Source: Fimbriimonadaceae bacterium (GTDB lineage: Bacteria > Armatimonadota > Fimbriimonadia > Fimbriimonadales > Fimbriimonadaceae). From it: a DNA stretch of 64,000 nt. Of this stretch, positions 25,358-32,733 are shown one piece after another; the stretch's first letter is position 1; every line of letters starts with the position of its first letter. The stretch lies in assembly GCA_023957775.1 (NCBI GenBank), contig JAMLGR010000010.1:62001-126000 (forward strand), written 5' to 3'. Position numbers and translations under genes: made by a program. The notes under the pieces are model-generated. The model worked only from the letters and a program-made list of their open reading frames with translations, searched no databases and was not told the DNA's origin.

Positions 25358-25371
25358 ATTCCCGATTCCCG
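25358..25371. repeat. 7-bp tandem array, 2 units of CGATTCC
   Basis: CGATTCC CGATTCC lies just after the uppS stop, between convergent genes. The unit is the same as in the array at 32622-32656. Confidence 0.55.
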
Positions 25372-25402
25372 GGTGCCACGCCCGCCAGACGGGCGTGCCA
25401 TC

Positions 25403-26209
25403 CTACCCCCCGAACACCATGGCCGATCCGAAGTGGCCGGTCGCTCCCACCAGAAACGAAGCCAGGGCCAGCAACAGCCAATAGCCCCGGCTCGACAACG
25501 GACCGCGACGTCGCCACAGCACCACACCCGCCATCGTGGCCGTCGCGGCCAAGGCCAGCGTCACGTGGACGCGAACGAAGTCGAAGCTGAACCCGAGTCG
25601 AAGGAATGCCGCCAATCCGGTGGGCACCACGACCGCCGTGGCCAACGATCCGCCCACCATGTTCCAGAAGCCGGCTTGTCGCAGCGTCGGGTTCCGTCGA
25701 CCGGCGCCGAGCGCATCGAGGAGCGCTCCGAACAGGAAGAGGGCGATCGGAAAGTGCACCAGCGCCGGGTGGAACGAGTGCGGCGGAATGAGAGGCGGCG
25801 GAGCGCTGGGAGTGGCCCTTGGGGCCGGAGTCGGCGGGGCGACCGTCGTCGAATCGGCGGGAGGGTCCCAAGGGGGCGTTTCCGGATGGCTCTCAGGATC
25901 GCCGGGAAGGGTGCCCTGACGAATCTCGTCCCCGTTCAACCAGCCATCCTGATCCGAGTCCTTCGACTCGATCGACGCGAGCATCGCGACGGTCAGCTCT
26001 CTCGTGTTGTTCGCGCGAAGTGCCGCCTTGAGGTCGAGCCCATAGCTGTTGTGCTGAGGAGGCGTCGTGTGGCAGATGCGGCACGCCGCCGCGCCGGTGG
26101 CACTATCCGCCGAGACCTTGTAATGCTCGACGAAAAGCGCGAGAAACTTCGGGCGGGCGTGAACCTGGCCAAACGCGGCAAGCAACGCGATGGTGAGAAA
26201 GACCCGCAT
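25403..26209 (-). CDS. Cytochrome c-like / EF-hand / DUF2231 membrane fusion protein
   Basis: A 268-residue exported protein with three parts. A signal peptide (MRVFLTIALLAAFGQVHA) is followed by a single haem-attachment motif CRICH (residues ~43-47) in a short cytochrome-like segment. Next comes an EF-hand-like calcium or dockerin-style loop, DSDQDGWLNGDEI (~85-97), and a Pro-rich linker (PPWDPPADSTTVAPPTPAPR). The rest is a four-helix DUF2231 domain (HPALVHFPIALFLFGALLDALG, MVGGSLATAVVVPTGLAAF, VTLALAATATMAGVVLW, WLLLALASFLVGATGHFGSAM). DUF2231 proteins contain His residues that suggest haem or electron-transfer use. The fusion implies an electron-transfer role at the membrane, unproven. 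Confidence 0.75.
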   Translation of the reverse strand: MRVFLTIALLAAFGQVHARPKFLALFVEHYKVSADSATGAAACRICHTTPPQHNSYGLDLKAALRANNTRELTVAMLASIESKDSDQDGWLNGDEIRQGTLPGDPESHPETPPWDPPADSTTVAPPTPAPRATPSAPPPLIPPHSFHPALVHFPIALFLFGALLDALGAGRRNPTLRQAGFWNMVGGSLATAVVVPTGLAAFLRLGFSFDFVRVHVTLALAATATMAGVVLWRRRGPLSSRGYWLLLALASFLVGATGHFGSAMVFGG

Positions 26210-26275
26210 GGTGCCGCCCGGATTGGAGGGTGAGCGGGGTGCAACGTCGAGGCACCCCGCTCGGGACCCGGGAGG

Positions 26276-26854
26276 CTATTTGCCGCCGGCGCGAATCGCG
26301 GCGGGCGTCTTCACCGACTTGGCGACGCCCTTGGCGTACTCGGCTTCCTTCCCTTTGAAGGAGCCTTCGCAATCGGCGCAGCAGATGTAGTAGCGCACCC
26401 CGTTGAAATCCGCGTAGAGACCCGCCTTGTCATAGTTGGCGATCGTCTCGTGGGACACCGGGCAGACCAAGGACTCCTTGGCCGGTACGGCCGCATACTT
26501 CTTCATGTTCTTGTCGAAGGTGGCCTTGTTGGCTGCGGTCTCGAAGTAGTAGCGCTGGCCGCCGAACTCGCTCATCCCCTTCGCCTTCATCGCCTCGATG
26601 CGGTGGTGGGACACGGGGTCGAACAGGAACACCCCGACCGTCTTGCCTTGGATCTTCTCCGCTTTAAGGGCGCCTGCCGGGTCCTTCTGGAACGTCGCAT
26701 CGCAACCCGCGCAGCAGAACTCGTACTTGGATCCCGCGAATTCGACCACCGGTCCCTCTTTCGCAGCGGGTCCTCCCATGATCGGGCACATCGTCGGTTT
26801 GGCGTCTTGCCCGGGCGCAAGCATGATGAGCGTGGCAAATAATGTGGTTAGCAT
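26276..26854 (-). CDS. Secreted YHS/TRASH-domain protein with three repeats
   Basis: A 192-residue exported protein (signal MLTTLFATLIMLAPG). It has three YHS-like units: MCPIMGG...YEFCCAGCDATFQKDP, FDPVSHHRI...YYFETAANKATFDKN and VCPVSHETI...YYICCADCEGSFKGKE. Units 1 and 3 keep the Cys residues likely to bind a heavy metal; unit 2 has lost all of them (F-E-T-A-A-N-K) and may be structural. YHS/TRASH proteins bind metals such as copper or mercury and often serve as chaperones or sensors. Near the cytochrome-like gene on the same strand, which may share an exported redox/metal function. Confidence 0.8.
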   Translation of the reverse strand: MLTTLFATLIMLAPGQDAKPTMCPIMGGPAAKEGPVVEFAGSKYEFCCAGCDATFQKDPAGALKAEKIQGKTVGVFLFDPVSHHRIEAMKAKGMSEFGGQRYYFETAANKATFDKNMKKYAAVPAKESLVCPVSHETIANYDKAGLYADFNGVRYYICCADCEGSFKGKEAEYAKGVAKSVKTPAAIRAGGK

Positions 26855-26937
26855 TCCTCGTCTCCCTCGGCACAAGTCCGTGCCAATGCCTATTCTAACC
26901 CTCTCCGAGCGCGGATTGTTCCGGCGGCCTTCAAGAG

Positions 26938-27837
26938 TCACCCGACTTGCATCGTTGCGGCGAGCCTGCGGCAGAACTCCTCGAGCGACTCGCGAACCGG
27001 TCGCATCGGAGCGATCCCAAGCTCGATGAGCTTCTCCGTGGACAACACGCTGTACGCCGGTCTGGGTGCAGCCGTGGGCCACTCCGACGATTCGATGGGC
27101 TCGATCGCGACCTCGACTTCGCGCTGTTGGAGCATCTTCGCGTAGGCGGCCACGGTGAGGACCGCGAACTGGTGCCAGCTCAGTTCCTCCGGTCCCACCG
27201 CGTGGAGAACCCCTCCTTCGGGGTCCCGCTCGAGAAGATCGGCCAGCACGCGCGCAAGATCCACGGTCGAGGTCGGCGAGCCGATCTGATCGGCCACGAC
27301 GCGAAGGGACTTGCCGCCCAACCAAGCCCGGAGGATCGCTTTGGGGAACGAGTGGCCTCCGGTCCCGTACAGCCAGGCCGTCCGCACGACGAGATGACGG
27401 GGGTCGGCGGCAAGCACCGCCTCTTCGCCCAGCCGCTTCGATCGGCCGTACACGCCCAGGGGATGCGTGGGCGCGTCTTCGTCGTACGGGACGCTCGACC
27501 GACCGTCGAACACGAAGTCGGTGCTCACGTGCAGCAGGCGCATTCCGGCGAGCGTGCACGCCCGCGCCAAGTAGCTGGGAGCGAGGGCGTTGAGCTCCAT
27601 CGCGAGGTCCGTCTCCTGCTCGGCGCGATCGACCTGCGTGTAGGCCGCGCAGTTCACGCACCAAGTTCCCTTCCAGCGCCCGGTCGCGATCTGCGCCACC
27701 GATTCGGGGTTGCGAAGATCGAGCTGCGTGGGCGTGGGCGCCTCGACCCGGTAGCCCCTGGCTTCGAACTCTCGAGCGACATCTTGCCCCAACATGCCGG
27801 AGGCGCCGACGAGCACGACCGCGAGGGGATTCTCCAT
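26938..27837 (-). CDS. rfbD: dTDP-4-dehydrorhamnose reductase
   Basis: A 299-residue short-chain dehydrogenase that makes dTDP-L-rhamnose, a sugar donor for surface polysaccharide. The NADPH-binding motif is VLVGASGMLGQDVAREF. Other landmarks: DLRNPESVAQI, VNCAAYTQVDRAEQE, LLHVSTDFVFDGRSSVPYDEDAPTHPLGVYGRSKRLGEE (with the catalytic Thr and Y-x-x-x-K), VVRTAWLYG and GGVLHAVGPEELSWHQFA. Other rhamnose genes (rfbA-C) are not adjacent. The stop lies 3 bp before the next gene's start on the same strand, so it is probably co-transcribed with the dehydrogenase upstream. Confidence 0.93.
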   Translation of the reverse strand: MENPLAVVLVGASGMLGQDVAREFEARGYRVEAPTPTQLDLRNPESVAQIATGRWKGTWCVNCAAYTQVDRAEQETDLAMELNALAPSYLARACTLAGMRLLHVSTDFVFDGRSSVPYDEDAPTHPLGVYGRSKRLGEEAVLAADPRHLVVRTAWLYGTGGHSFPKAILRAWLGGKSLRVVADQIGSPTSTVDLARVLADLLERDPEGGVLHAVGPEELSWHQFAVLTVAAYAKMLQQREVEVAIEPIESSEWPTAAPRPAYSVLSTEKLIELGIAPMRPVRESLEEFCRRLAATMQVG

Positions 27838-27839
27838 CG

Positions 27840-28865
27840 TCAGCTCGTCACCGCTTCCCCGGCGTAGGCGATGACCGCCTGGGCGAATTCAAGCGTCGTC
27901 GCCTGGCCGCCCAAGTCGACGGTCAGGGTTTTGGACTCCCTGCACACCCGCAGTACGGCCGCCGAGATCCGGTCCGCCATGTCGGCCTCCCCCAGGTGGC
28001 GCAACATGAGAACGGCGCTCAGCAGCAGGGCCGTCGGGTTGGCGATTCCCTTCCCGGCGATGTCGGGGGCCGACCCGTGCACGGCCTCGAACACCGCGCA
28101 GTCGGTTCCGATGTTCGCCCCCGGCGCGAGGCCCAGGCCGCCGACCAGGCCCGCGCACAAATCGCTGACGATGTCGCCGTAGAGGTTCTCGGTCACCAGC
28201 ACGTCGAAGCGCTCGGGGCGGATGACCAGTTGCATGCAGCAGTTGTCGACGATGACGTCGTCCACCTGAAGGTTCGAATAATCGCGCGCCACATCATAGA
28301 ACTCCTGGAGGAACATGCCGTCCGTGAGCTTCATGATGTTGGCCTTGTGCACGGCCGTGACGCGTTTGCGGCCCTGTCGGATCGCCATGTCGAAGCTGTA
28401 CTTGGCGAGGCGCCGGCATCCCGGCCGCGTCACCACCTTGACGGCCTGCGCCATGTCGGGATGGGGCTGGAACTCGATGCCCGAATAGAGCCCCTCCGTG
28501 TTCTCGCGGACGATGACGAGGTCGATCTCTTTGTTCTCGAACGGGCCCTTGACTCCCGGGATCGTGCGCGCGGGACGAACGTTGGCGAAGAGGTCGAGCG
28601 CCCGGCGCAGGGTCACATTGGCGCTGGAGTGGCCGCCTCCGCTGGGCGTGGTGGTCGGGCCCTTGAGCGCCACGCCGATTTCGCGAATCGCATCGATGGT
28701 CTCGGGCGGGACGGGAGGTTTCCCCTTCTCGATGGCCGCCAAACCCGCATCGAGGCGGACCCAATCCGCCTGGAAACCGACCGCCTCGAGGATCTCCACC
28801 GTCGCCGCGGTGATCTCGGGTCCGATGCCGTCTCCGGGAAGCAGGGCGATACGCCGTTTGGTCAT
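27840..28865 (-). CDS. Isocitrate/isopropylmalate dehydrogenase family, NAD-isocitrate dehydrogenase type
   Basis: A 341-residue soluble beta-decarboxylating dehydrogenase. LLPGDGIGPEIT is the family start. The substrate helix SSANVTLRRALDLFANVRPARTIPGVKG carries the S-x-N-x-x-L-R signature of isocitrate-specific members, unlike the isopropylmalate pattern, and VIVRENTEGLYSGIEF follows. Tyr/Lys catalytic residues and metal Asp are in YSFDMAIRQGRKRVTAVHKANIMKLTDGMF and DDVIVDNCCMQLVIRPERFDVLVTENLYGDIVSDL. The coenzyme loop VHGSAPDIAGKGIANPTA suggests NAD. Start ATG chosen at 28865 because it begins MTKRRIALLPGDG. Upstream of rfbD by 3 bp. Confidence 0.9.
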   Translation of the reverse strand: MTKRRIALLPGDGIGPEITAATVEILEAVGFQADWVRLDAGLAAIEKGKPPVPPETIDAIREIGVALKGPTTTPSGGGHSSANVTLRRALDLFANVRPARTIPGVKGPFENKEIDLVIVRENTEGLYSGIEFQPHPDMAQAVKVVTRPGCRRLAKYSFDMAIRQGRKRVTAVHKANIMKLTDGMFLQEFYDVARDYSNLQVDDVIVDNCCMQLVIRPERFDVLVTENLYGDIVSDLCAGLVGGLGLAPGANIGTDCAVFEAVHGSAPDIAGKGIANPTALLLSAVLMLRHLGEADMADRISAAVLRVCRESKTLTVDLGGQATTLEFAQAVIAYAGEAVTS

Positions 28866-28984
28866 CGTGTGATTCTGGCGGATTTCCCCATTTCCAAGCG
28901 ATGAGCGGGCACGATGGCTTGGGCGAAACCGCGGGAATTCCGGCGCGTCCCTTATAATGAACGTATCGCAACGAGGCGAAGACC

Positions 28985-30166
28985 ATGAAACTACTTCGAA
29001 CAACCGCCATTATCGGGTGCCTGGCCATGCTGTGCTCGGGTTCCATGGCCCAGGGTGGGCTTCTCGGCAAAGACAAGGGGAAGGGGAATCCGCCTCAGAA
29101 GTCTTCGCCCCCCCAGAAGTCGCCTCCGCAGAGATCTTCGCCCCCTGAGAAGGCCCCGCCGCAGCGCTCCTCGCCACCGCAGAAAGCGCCGCCCCGCAAC
29201 GATCCGCCGCCAAGAGGCAACCCTCCTCAGCGCAACGATCCGCCGATCCAGGTCGGCAATTCGGGCCGGGGCGATCGGGGCAACCCGCCGCTGGGACGCA
29301 TCGATCGCGGCCAAGCCGACACGACTCCGCCCCGAAACATCGGGAACGACGACCTCCTTGGACGGCGCAACGACGATTCGCGAAGCGGCCGGGTCAGCTA
29401 TGGCACGGTGAACAACGTCAACGTCCGCAATGCGAACCCGCAGTCGTACCGTGGCGGCAGCAGCACGATCATCGACGTCCGCTCGGGTTCGCTCGAGTTC
29501 CAGGTTCGGCGGGAAGACAACGTCCGCTACGCCCACCGGTATCGCTCCGGGTACGTCCAGTACGACTCGCGCTGGTGCGACGACTTCTTCTACTACCCGT
29601 ACTACTCGTTCAACCCGATTCCCAACCAGTGCGTCATCTCGCCCTGGTACTACTATCCGCAGTTGCCGGGCTACCTGTCGTACAACCGGATCATGGTCAT
29701 CAACACGAGGCCGTGCGTGTTCATCGGCAACGTCTACAACTGGTCGCGTCCGGCGCGATACGGCGACAACTACGGATACGGATACGGCTCGACCCGCTCC
29801 GACCTCGACTACGCGTTGGATGACCTGGTGAGCGCCTTCGAGCGCAGCGACCGGCGCGCCATCGGACGCCTGGTGCCCTATCGCGGTCGGATCGACATCG
29901 CCCTCGAGGGTCAGTTCGCCTACTCGTTGAACGCCGACGACTTCTACGACATGTATCTCGACCTCGTGCTGTCCACGAGGACCCTCAGCTACGATATCCT
30001 CGACGTGCGAACCTATCGCGACGAGGTGACGGTGCTGGCTCGGCACGACTACGTGGATCCGTGGGGACGCAACGACCGCGTGTACCACTACTACCGGCTC
30101 CGGCGGGATCGAAACGCCTACTTCATCAGCGAGTTCGGCACCAGCCAGAACCGGTTCAACTACTAA
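28985..30166 (+). CDS. Secreted Pro-rich low-complexity protein with C-terminal NTF2-like domain
   Basis: A 393-residue exported protein. A signal peptide (KLLRTTAIIGCLAMLCSGSMA) is followed by ~100 residues of near-repeats built on PPQKS, PPQRS and PPEKA, then RNDPP, which are disordered and very basic/Pro-rich. The middle part is Tyr-rich with aromatic repeats (FFYYPYYSFNPIPNQ, SPWYYYPQLPGYL). The C-terminus (~residues 265-393) has the pattern of an NTF2-like or SnoaL-like fold: DLDYALDDLVSAFERSDRRAIGRLVPY and DILDVRTYRDEVTVLARHDYVD. A role in the cell surface or matrix is suggested; no catalytic motif is seen. GC-rich and without a family name. Confidence 0.7.
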   Translation: MKLLRTTAIIGCLAMLCSGSMAQGGLLGKDKGKGNPPQKSSPPQKSPPQRSSPPEKAPPQRSSPPQKAPPRNDPPPRGNPPQRNDPPIQVGNSGRGDRGNPPLGRIDRGQADTTPPRNIGNDDLLGRRNDDSRSGRVSYGTVNNVNVRNANPQSYRGGSSTIIDVRSGSLEFQVRREDNVRYAHRYRSGYVQYDSRWCDDFFYYPYYSFNPIPNQCVISPWYYYPQLPGYLSYNRIMVINTRPCVFIGNVYNWSRPARYGDNYGYGYGSTRSDLDYALDDLVSAFERSDRRAIGRLVPYRGRIDIALEGQFAYSLNADDFYDMYLDLVLSTRTLSYDILDVRTYRDEVTVLARHDYVDPWGRNDRVYHYYRLRRDRNAYFISEFGTSQNRFNY

Positions 30167-30170
30167 CGTC

Positions 30171-30240
30171 GTTTGTCGTTGATCGTTGGTCGTTTGTCGT
30201 TCCGGACGATGGACGACAAACGATCAACGATAAACGACTC
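30171..30240. repeat. Inverted heptamer array forming a ~35-bp hairpin
   Basis: Five TCGTT-based heptamers (TCGTTTG, TCGTTGA, TCGTTGG, TCGTTTG, TCGTTCC) are followed directly by their near reverse complement (GGACGAT through AAACGAC). The two arms pair over about 30 of 35 positions. The structure lies between convergent genes, so it could act as a two-way transcription stop. Confidence 0.8.
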
Positions 30241-30715
30241 AGTGCATTTCCTTGTCGCCGTACAGCGTCTGGACGTACGCGATCTGGCCTTGGTGGTACA
30301 CGAAGTTCCACCGCGGATAATCCATCATCTCGGGCATCGTGAAGTCCCGGCCGCCATCGTAGGGCAGCCACTTCGTCTCCGCCAACTTTGAATCCGGCAT
30401 CGACCGGAACATCGCGAAGAGACTCTCGAGGCGGCGGTCACACTCTGCCTTGCAGTCGGCCACGGTCTTCCACTGCTCCTGCTCGCGCTTGATCGCCGCG
30501 AACGTCTCCTCGTTCCACTCCGGTTGCTCTTTCCCTTCGATGATGTCTTGGCACCACGTGGGGCACATCGCAAGCTCGCGCGCCTGGTCCAGCACCGAGC
30601 GGCCGACTTCCAACGGCGCCCAATCCACCTTGTCCTCGGGGACGGCGGCGGCGTAGCGGAAGGCCTCATCGGCCGCCTTCCGCGTCGCATCGATCATATA
30701 GTCTTGAAGTCTCAA
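30239..30715 (-). CDS. DinB-fold protein
   Basis: A 158-residue helical-bundle protein. The N-terminal helix MRLQDYMIDATRKAADEAFRYAAAVPEDKVDWAPLEVGRSVLDQARELA has the DinB start pattern (P-x-D-K-x-x-W-x-P). Three His are not clearly conserved; the last helix reads FVYHQGQIAYVQTLYGD, the H-x-G-Q motif of the family, while helix 2 has a Cys-rich ELAMCPTWCQ segment in place of a metal-binding His. Function unknown; second DinB-type protein in this window. The stop lies at the edge of the inverted heptamer array. Confidence 0.8.
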   Translation of the reverse strand: MRLQDYMIDATRKAADEAFRYAAAVPEDKVDWAPLEVGRSVLDQARELAMCPTWCQDIIEGKEQPEWNEETFAAIKREQEQWKTVADCKAECDRRLESLFAMFRSMPDSKLAETKWLPYDGGRDFTMPEMMDYPRWNFVYHQGQIAYVQTLYGDKEMH

Positions 30716-30793
30716 GGGATTCCCTCCTTCACGTGCATAGACGTGTGTCTACTATCATAGAGGAACGCCGCCAAGGGAGTCAAGGCCCTGTTG

Positions 30794-30856
30794 GTCCTTC
30801 GTCCTTCGTCCTTAGGCCTTGGGCCTTGGGCCTTGGGCCTTGGGCCTTGGGCCTTG
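30794..30856. repeat. 7-bp tandem array, 9 units (GTCCTTC then GGCCTTG)
   Basis: Three GTCCTTM heptamers run straight into six GGCCTTG heptamers, so the two unit types are linked by point changes within one array. A second, more irregular repeat follows (30875-30960) with GCCTCTGCG and TTGCGTGAAAC elements repeated two or three times. Nothing in 30716-30982 looks coding. Confidence 0.85.
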
Positions 30857-30982
30857 GAAGGGCCCCACTCCGCGCCTCTGCGCCTCTGCGTGAAACCCCT
30901 CCCCTTGCGCCCTTTGCGTTCCTTGCGTGAAACTCCCCCGCGCCTCAGCGTGTGCGTGAAACCCACTCCGCGGGCGGCCCCC

Positions 30983-31825
30983 CTAGAGCTCGATGCCCAG
31001 CACGTCGCAGAGCCTCGACAGATCCTCTTCCGAGTAGAACGGAACGACGATCGAGCCTCCGCGCTCGTCGCCGGTGAGGCGCACGGGGGTTCCGAGCCGC
31101 TCGGAGAGCGCTTCCCTTACCGCGCGCCAACTTGGATCCACATCCGCAAGCTCCGCGGCCTTCTTGCGCGGCTTGGTGGCCGTCTTGGGGCGAGACGCTT
31201 CCTCGGTCTGCCGCACGGAGAGCCCGCGGCTCACCACCTGGTCGAACACCGCCAGGCGCTGGGCGTCGTTGTCGAGCTGGAGCAGCGCTCGGGCGTGACC
31301 CTCGGAGATCGTTCCCTTCTCCAGTCCCTCGAGGATCCGCTTGGGGAGGCGCAGGAGGCGCAGGGTGTTGGCGATGGCGGGCCGGGACTTGCCCACCCGG
31401 TCCGCAATCTGCTCCTGGGTGAGACCAAACTCCGCGACCAGCTGCTGGTACGCCTTCGCGCACTCCAGCGCGGAGATGTCTTCCCGCTGGACGTTCTCGA
31501 TGAGCGCGAGTTCGAGGCTGGTCTTGGCTCCCGCCGAGCGCACCACGATCGGCACGGTCTTGAGGCCCGCCATCTGCGCGGCGCGCAACCTTCGCTCGCC
31601 CGCGATCAGCTCGTAGCGTCCCTCGGACAAGGGGCGCACCAACAGCGGCTGCAGGACACCCACTTCGCGGATCGAGGCGGCCAGCTCCTCGAGCGCCGTG
31701 TCGTCGAAGTGCGTTCGCGGTTGGCGCGAGTTCGGCACGATCGCGTCCAGGGGCGCCTCGGCCGTCGTGGGATCGGTCTGCTCGCCGATCAGTTGTGAGA
31801 GTCCCTTCCCTAACGCGCGACGCAT
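30983..31825 (-). CDS. parB: ParB, chromosome partitioning protein
   Basis: A 280-residue CTP-dependent clamp that binds parS and loads on DNA near the origin, working with ParA. The start MRRALGKGLSQLIGEQTD is typical, and the CTP-binding region reads NSRQPRTHFDDTALEELAASIREVGVLQPLLVRP, then YELIAGERRLRAAQMAGLKTVPIVVR and ELALIENVQREDISALECAKAYQQL. The DNA-binding helix-turn-helix is LTQEQIADRVGKSRPAIANTLRLLRLP, and the C-terminal dimer domain (GSIVVPFYSEEDLSRLCDVLG) is present. Overlaps the parA 3' end by 16 bp, so the genes form one operon. Confidence 0.96.
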   Translation of the reverse strand: MRRALGKGLSQLIGEQTDPTTAEAPLDAIVPNSRQPRTHFDDTALEELAASIREVGVLQPLLVRPLSEGRYELIAGERRLRAAQMAGLKTVPIVVRSAGAKTSLELALIENVQREDISALECAKAYQQLVAEFGLTQEQIADRVGKSRPAIANTLRLLRLPKRILEGLEKGTISEGHARALLQLDNDAQRLAVFDQVVSRGLSVRQTEEASRPKTATKPRKKAAELADVDPSWRAVREALSERLGTPVRLTGDERGGSIVVPFYSEEDLSRLCDVLGIEL

Positions 31826-32619
31826 GCTTCCAACACCTCGTCCACCAATGCTTGGTACGCCTCCGCACCCTTCGAATCCGGAAATCGAGTCAGCGCCGGT
31901 TCGCCGAAACTGGGCGATTCGCTGATCCGAACGTTGCGCGGAATCACTGCCGCCGCCACCTTCTCCCCAAAATACTCCCGAACCTCTTGCGACACCTGCT
32001 GCGAGAGCCGGTTCCGGGAATCGTGCATCGTCAGCAGCACCGGCCCGACTTCGAGGGCGGGGTTGATCCGACGCCGTACCATCTCCACGGTCTTCAAGAG
32101 TTGGCTGAGGCCCTCCAACGCGTAGAACTCGCACTGCACCGGCACCAGCACCCGCTCCACGGCGGCGAGAATGTTGATCGTCAGCAACCCCAAACTCGGG
32201 GGCGCGTCGATCACGATCCACTCGTAACGATCGCGCAAGGGCGAAAGGGCGTCGCGGAGGATCAGCTCTTTGCCGACGGCGCCCAGAAGGACGGGCTCGG
32301 CGCCCGCGAGGTCGAGCGTCGCGGGAATGAGGTCCAGATTCTCCGACACGTGCACCAGCGCCTTCTCGGCTGCATCGGTGCCATCGGGCTCTTCCACCGA
32401 AGCGCACAGCACCTCGTAAAGCGTCGACTCGACGGCCTGCTTGTCCACCCCGAGACCCGTGGTGGCGTTTCCCTGGGGATCGGCGTCGACGAGGAGCGTC
32501 TTGCGGCCGCGACCGGCGAGCCCGGCGGCGAGATTGACCGCCGTCGTCGTCTTCCCGACGCCCCCTTTCTGATTGACCACACCCCACACCGGCACAAGGT
32601 CTTCATTATGGCCGGTCAA
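31810..32619 (-). CDS. parA: ParA-family chromosome partitioning ATPase
   Basis: A Walker-type ATPase that segregates chromosomes with ParB. The deviant Walker A is VNQKGGVGKTTTAVNLAAGLA; LLVDADPQGNAT, IVIDAPPSLGLLTINIL (Walker B) and VLLTMHDSRNRLSQQVSQEV follow. The longest frame begins with a TTG whose codon is two bases from a CCCGATT heptamer array, leaving no room for a ribosome binding site. A GTG at 32595 (MPVWGVVNQKGG) gives a more usual ParA N-terminus and may be the true start. Length is then ~261 residues. Confidence 0.95.
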   Translation of the reverse strand: MTGHNEDLVPVWGVVNQKGGVGKTTTAVNLAAGLAGRGRKTLLVDADPQGNATTGLGVDKQAVESTLYEVLCASVEEPDGTDAAEKALVHVSENLDLIPATLDLAGAEPVLLGAVGKELILRDALSPLRDRYEWIVIDAPPSLGLLTINILAAVERVLVPVQCEFYALEGLSQLLKTVEMVRRRINPALEVGPVLLTMHDSRNRLSQQVSQEVREYFGEKVAAAVIPRNVRISESPSFGEPALTRFPDSKGAEAYQALVDEVLEACVAR

Positions 32620-32621
32620 GC

Positions 32622-32656
32622 CCCGATTCCCGATTCCCGATTCCCGATTCCCGATT
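32622..32656. repeat. 7-bp tandem array, 5 units of CCCGATT
   Basis: Five perfect CCCGATT heptamers lie two bases upstream of the longest parA frame. They fill the space where the ribosome binding site and probably the promoter should be. Confidence 0.9.
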
Positions 32657-32671
32657 CCCGGCTCCCGTCAC

Positions 32672-32705
32672 GAAAAAGAGCCCCCGCGAGAATCGCGAGG
32701 GCGAG
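32672..32705 (-). terminator. Flagellin gene terminator
   Basis: On the minus strand CCCTCGCGA-TTC-TCGCGGGGG forms a strong hairpin followed by CTCTTTTTC, 29 bp after the flagellin stop codon. Confidence 0.8.
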
Positions 32706-32733
32706 TATTTGGAGAGGGTTGGGGTGAAAAGCG

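Noticed and set aside
30880-30960. Three GCGTGAAAC elements near parB as half parS sites
   Set aside because: They lack the palindromic CACGTG centre and lie in a simple repeat (CTTTGCGT/GCCTCTGCG) also found at 15900-15927 away from parB.
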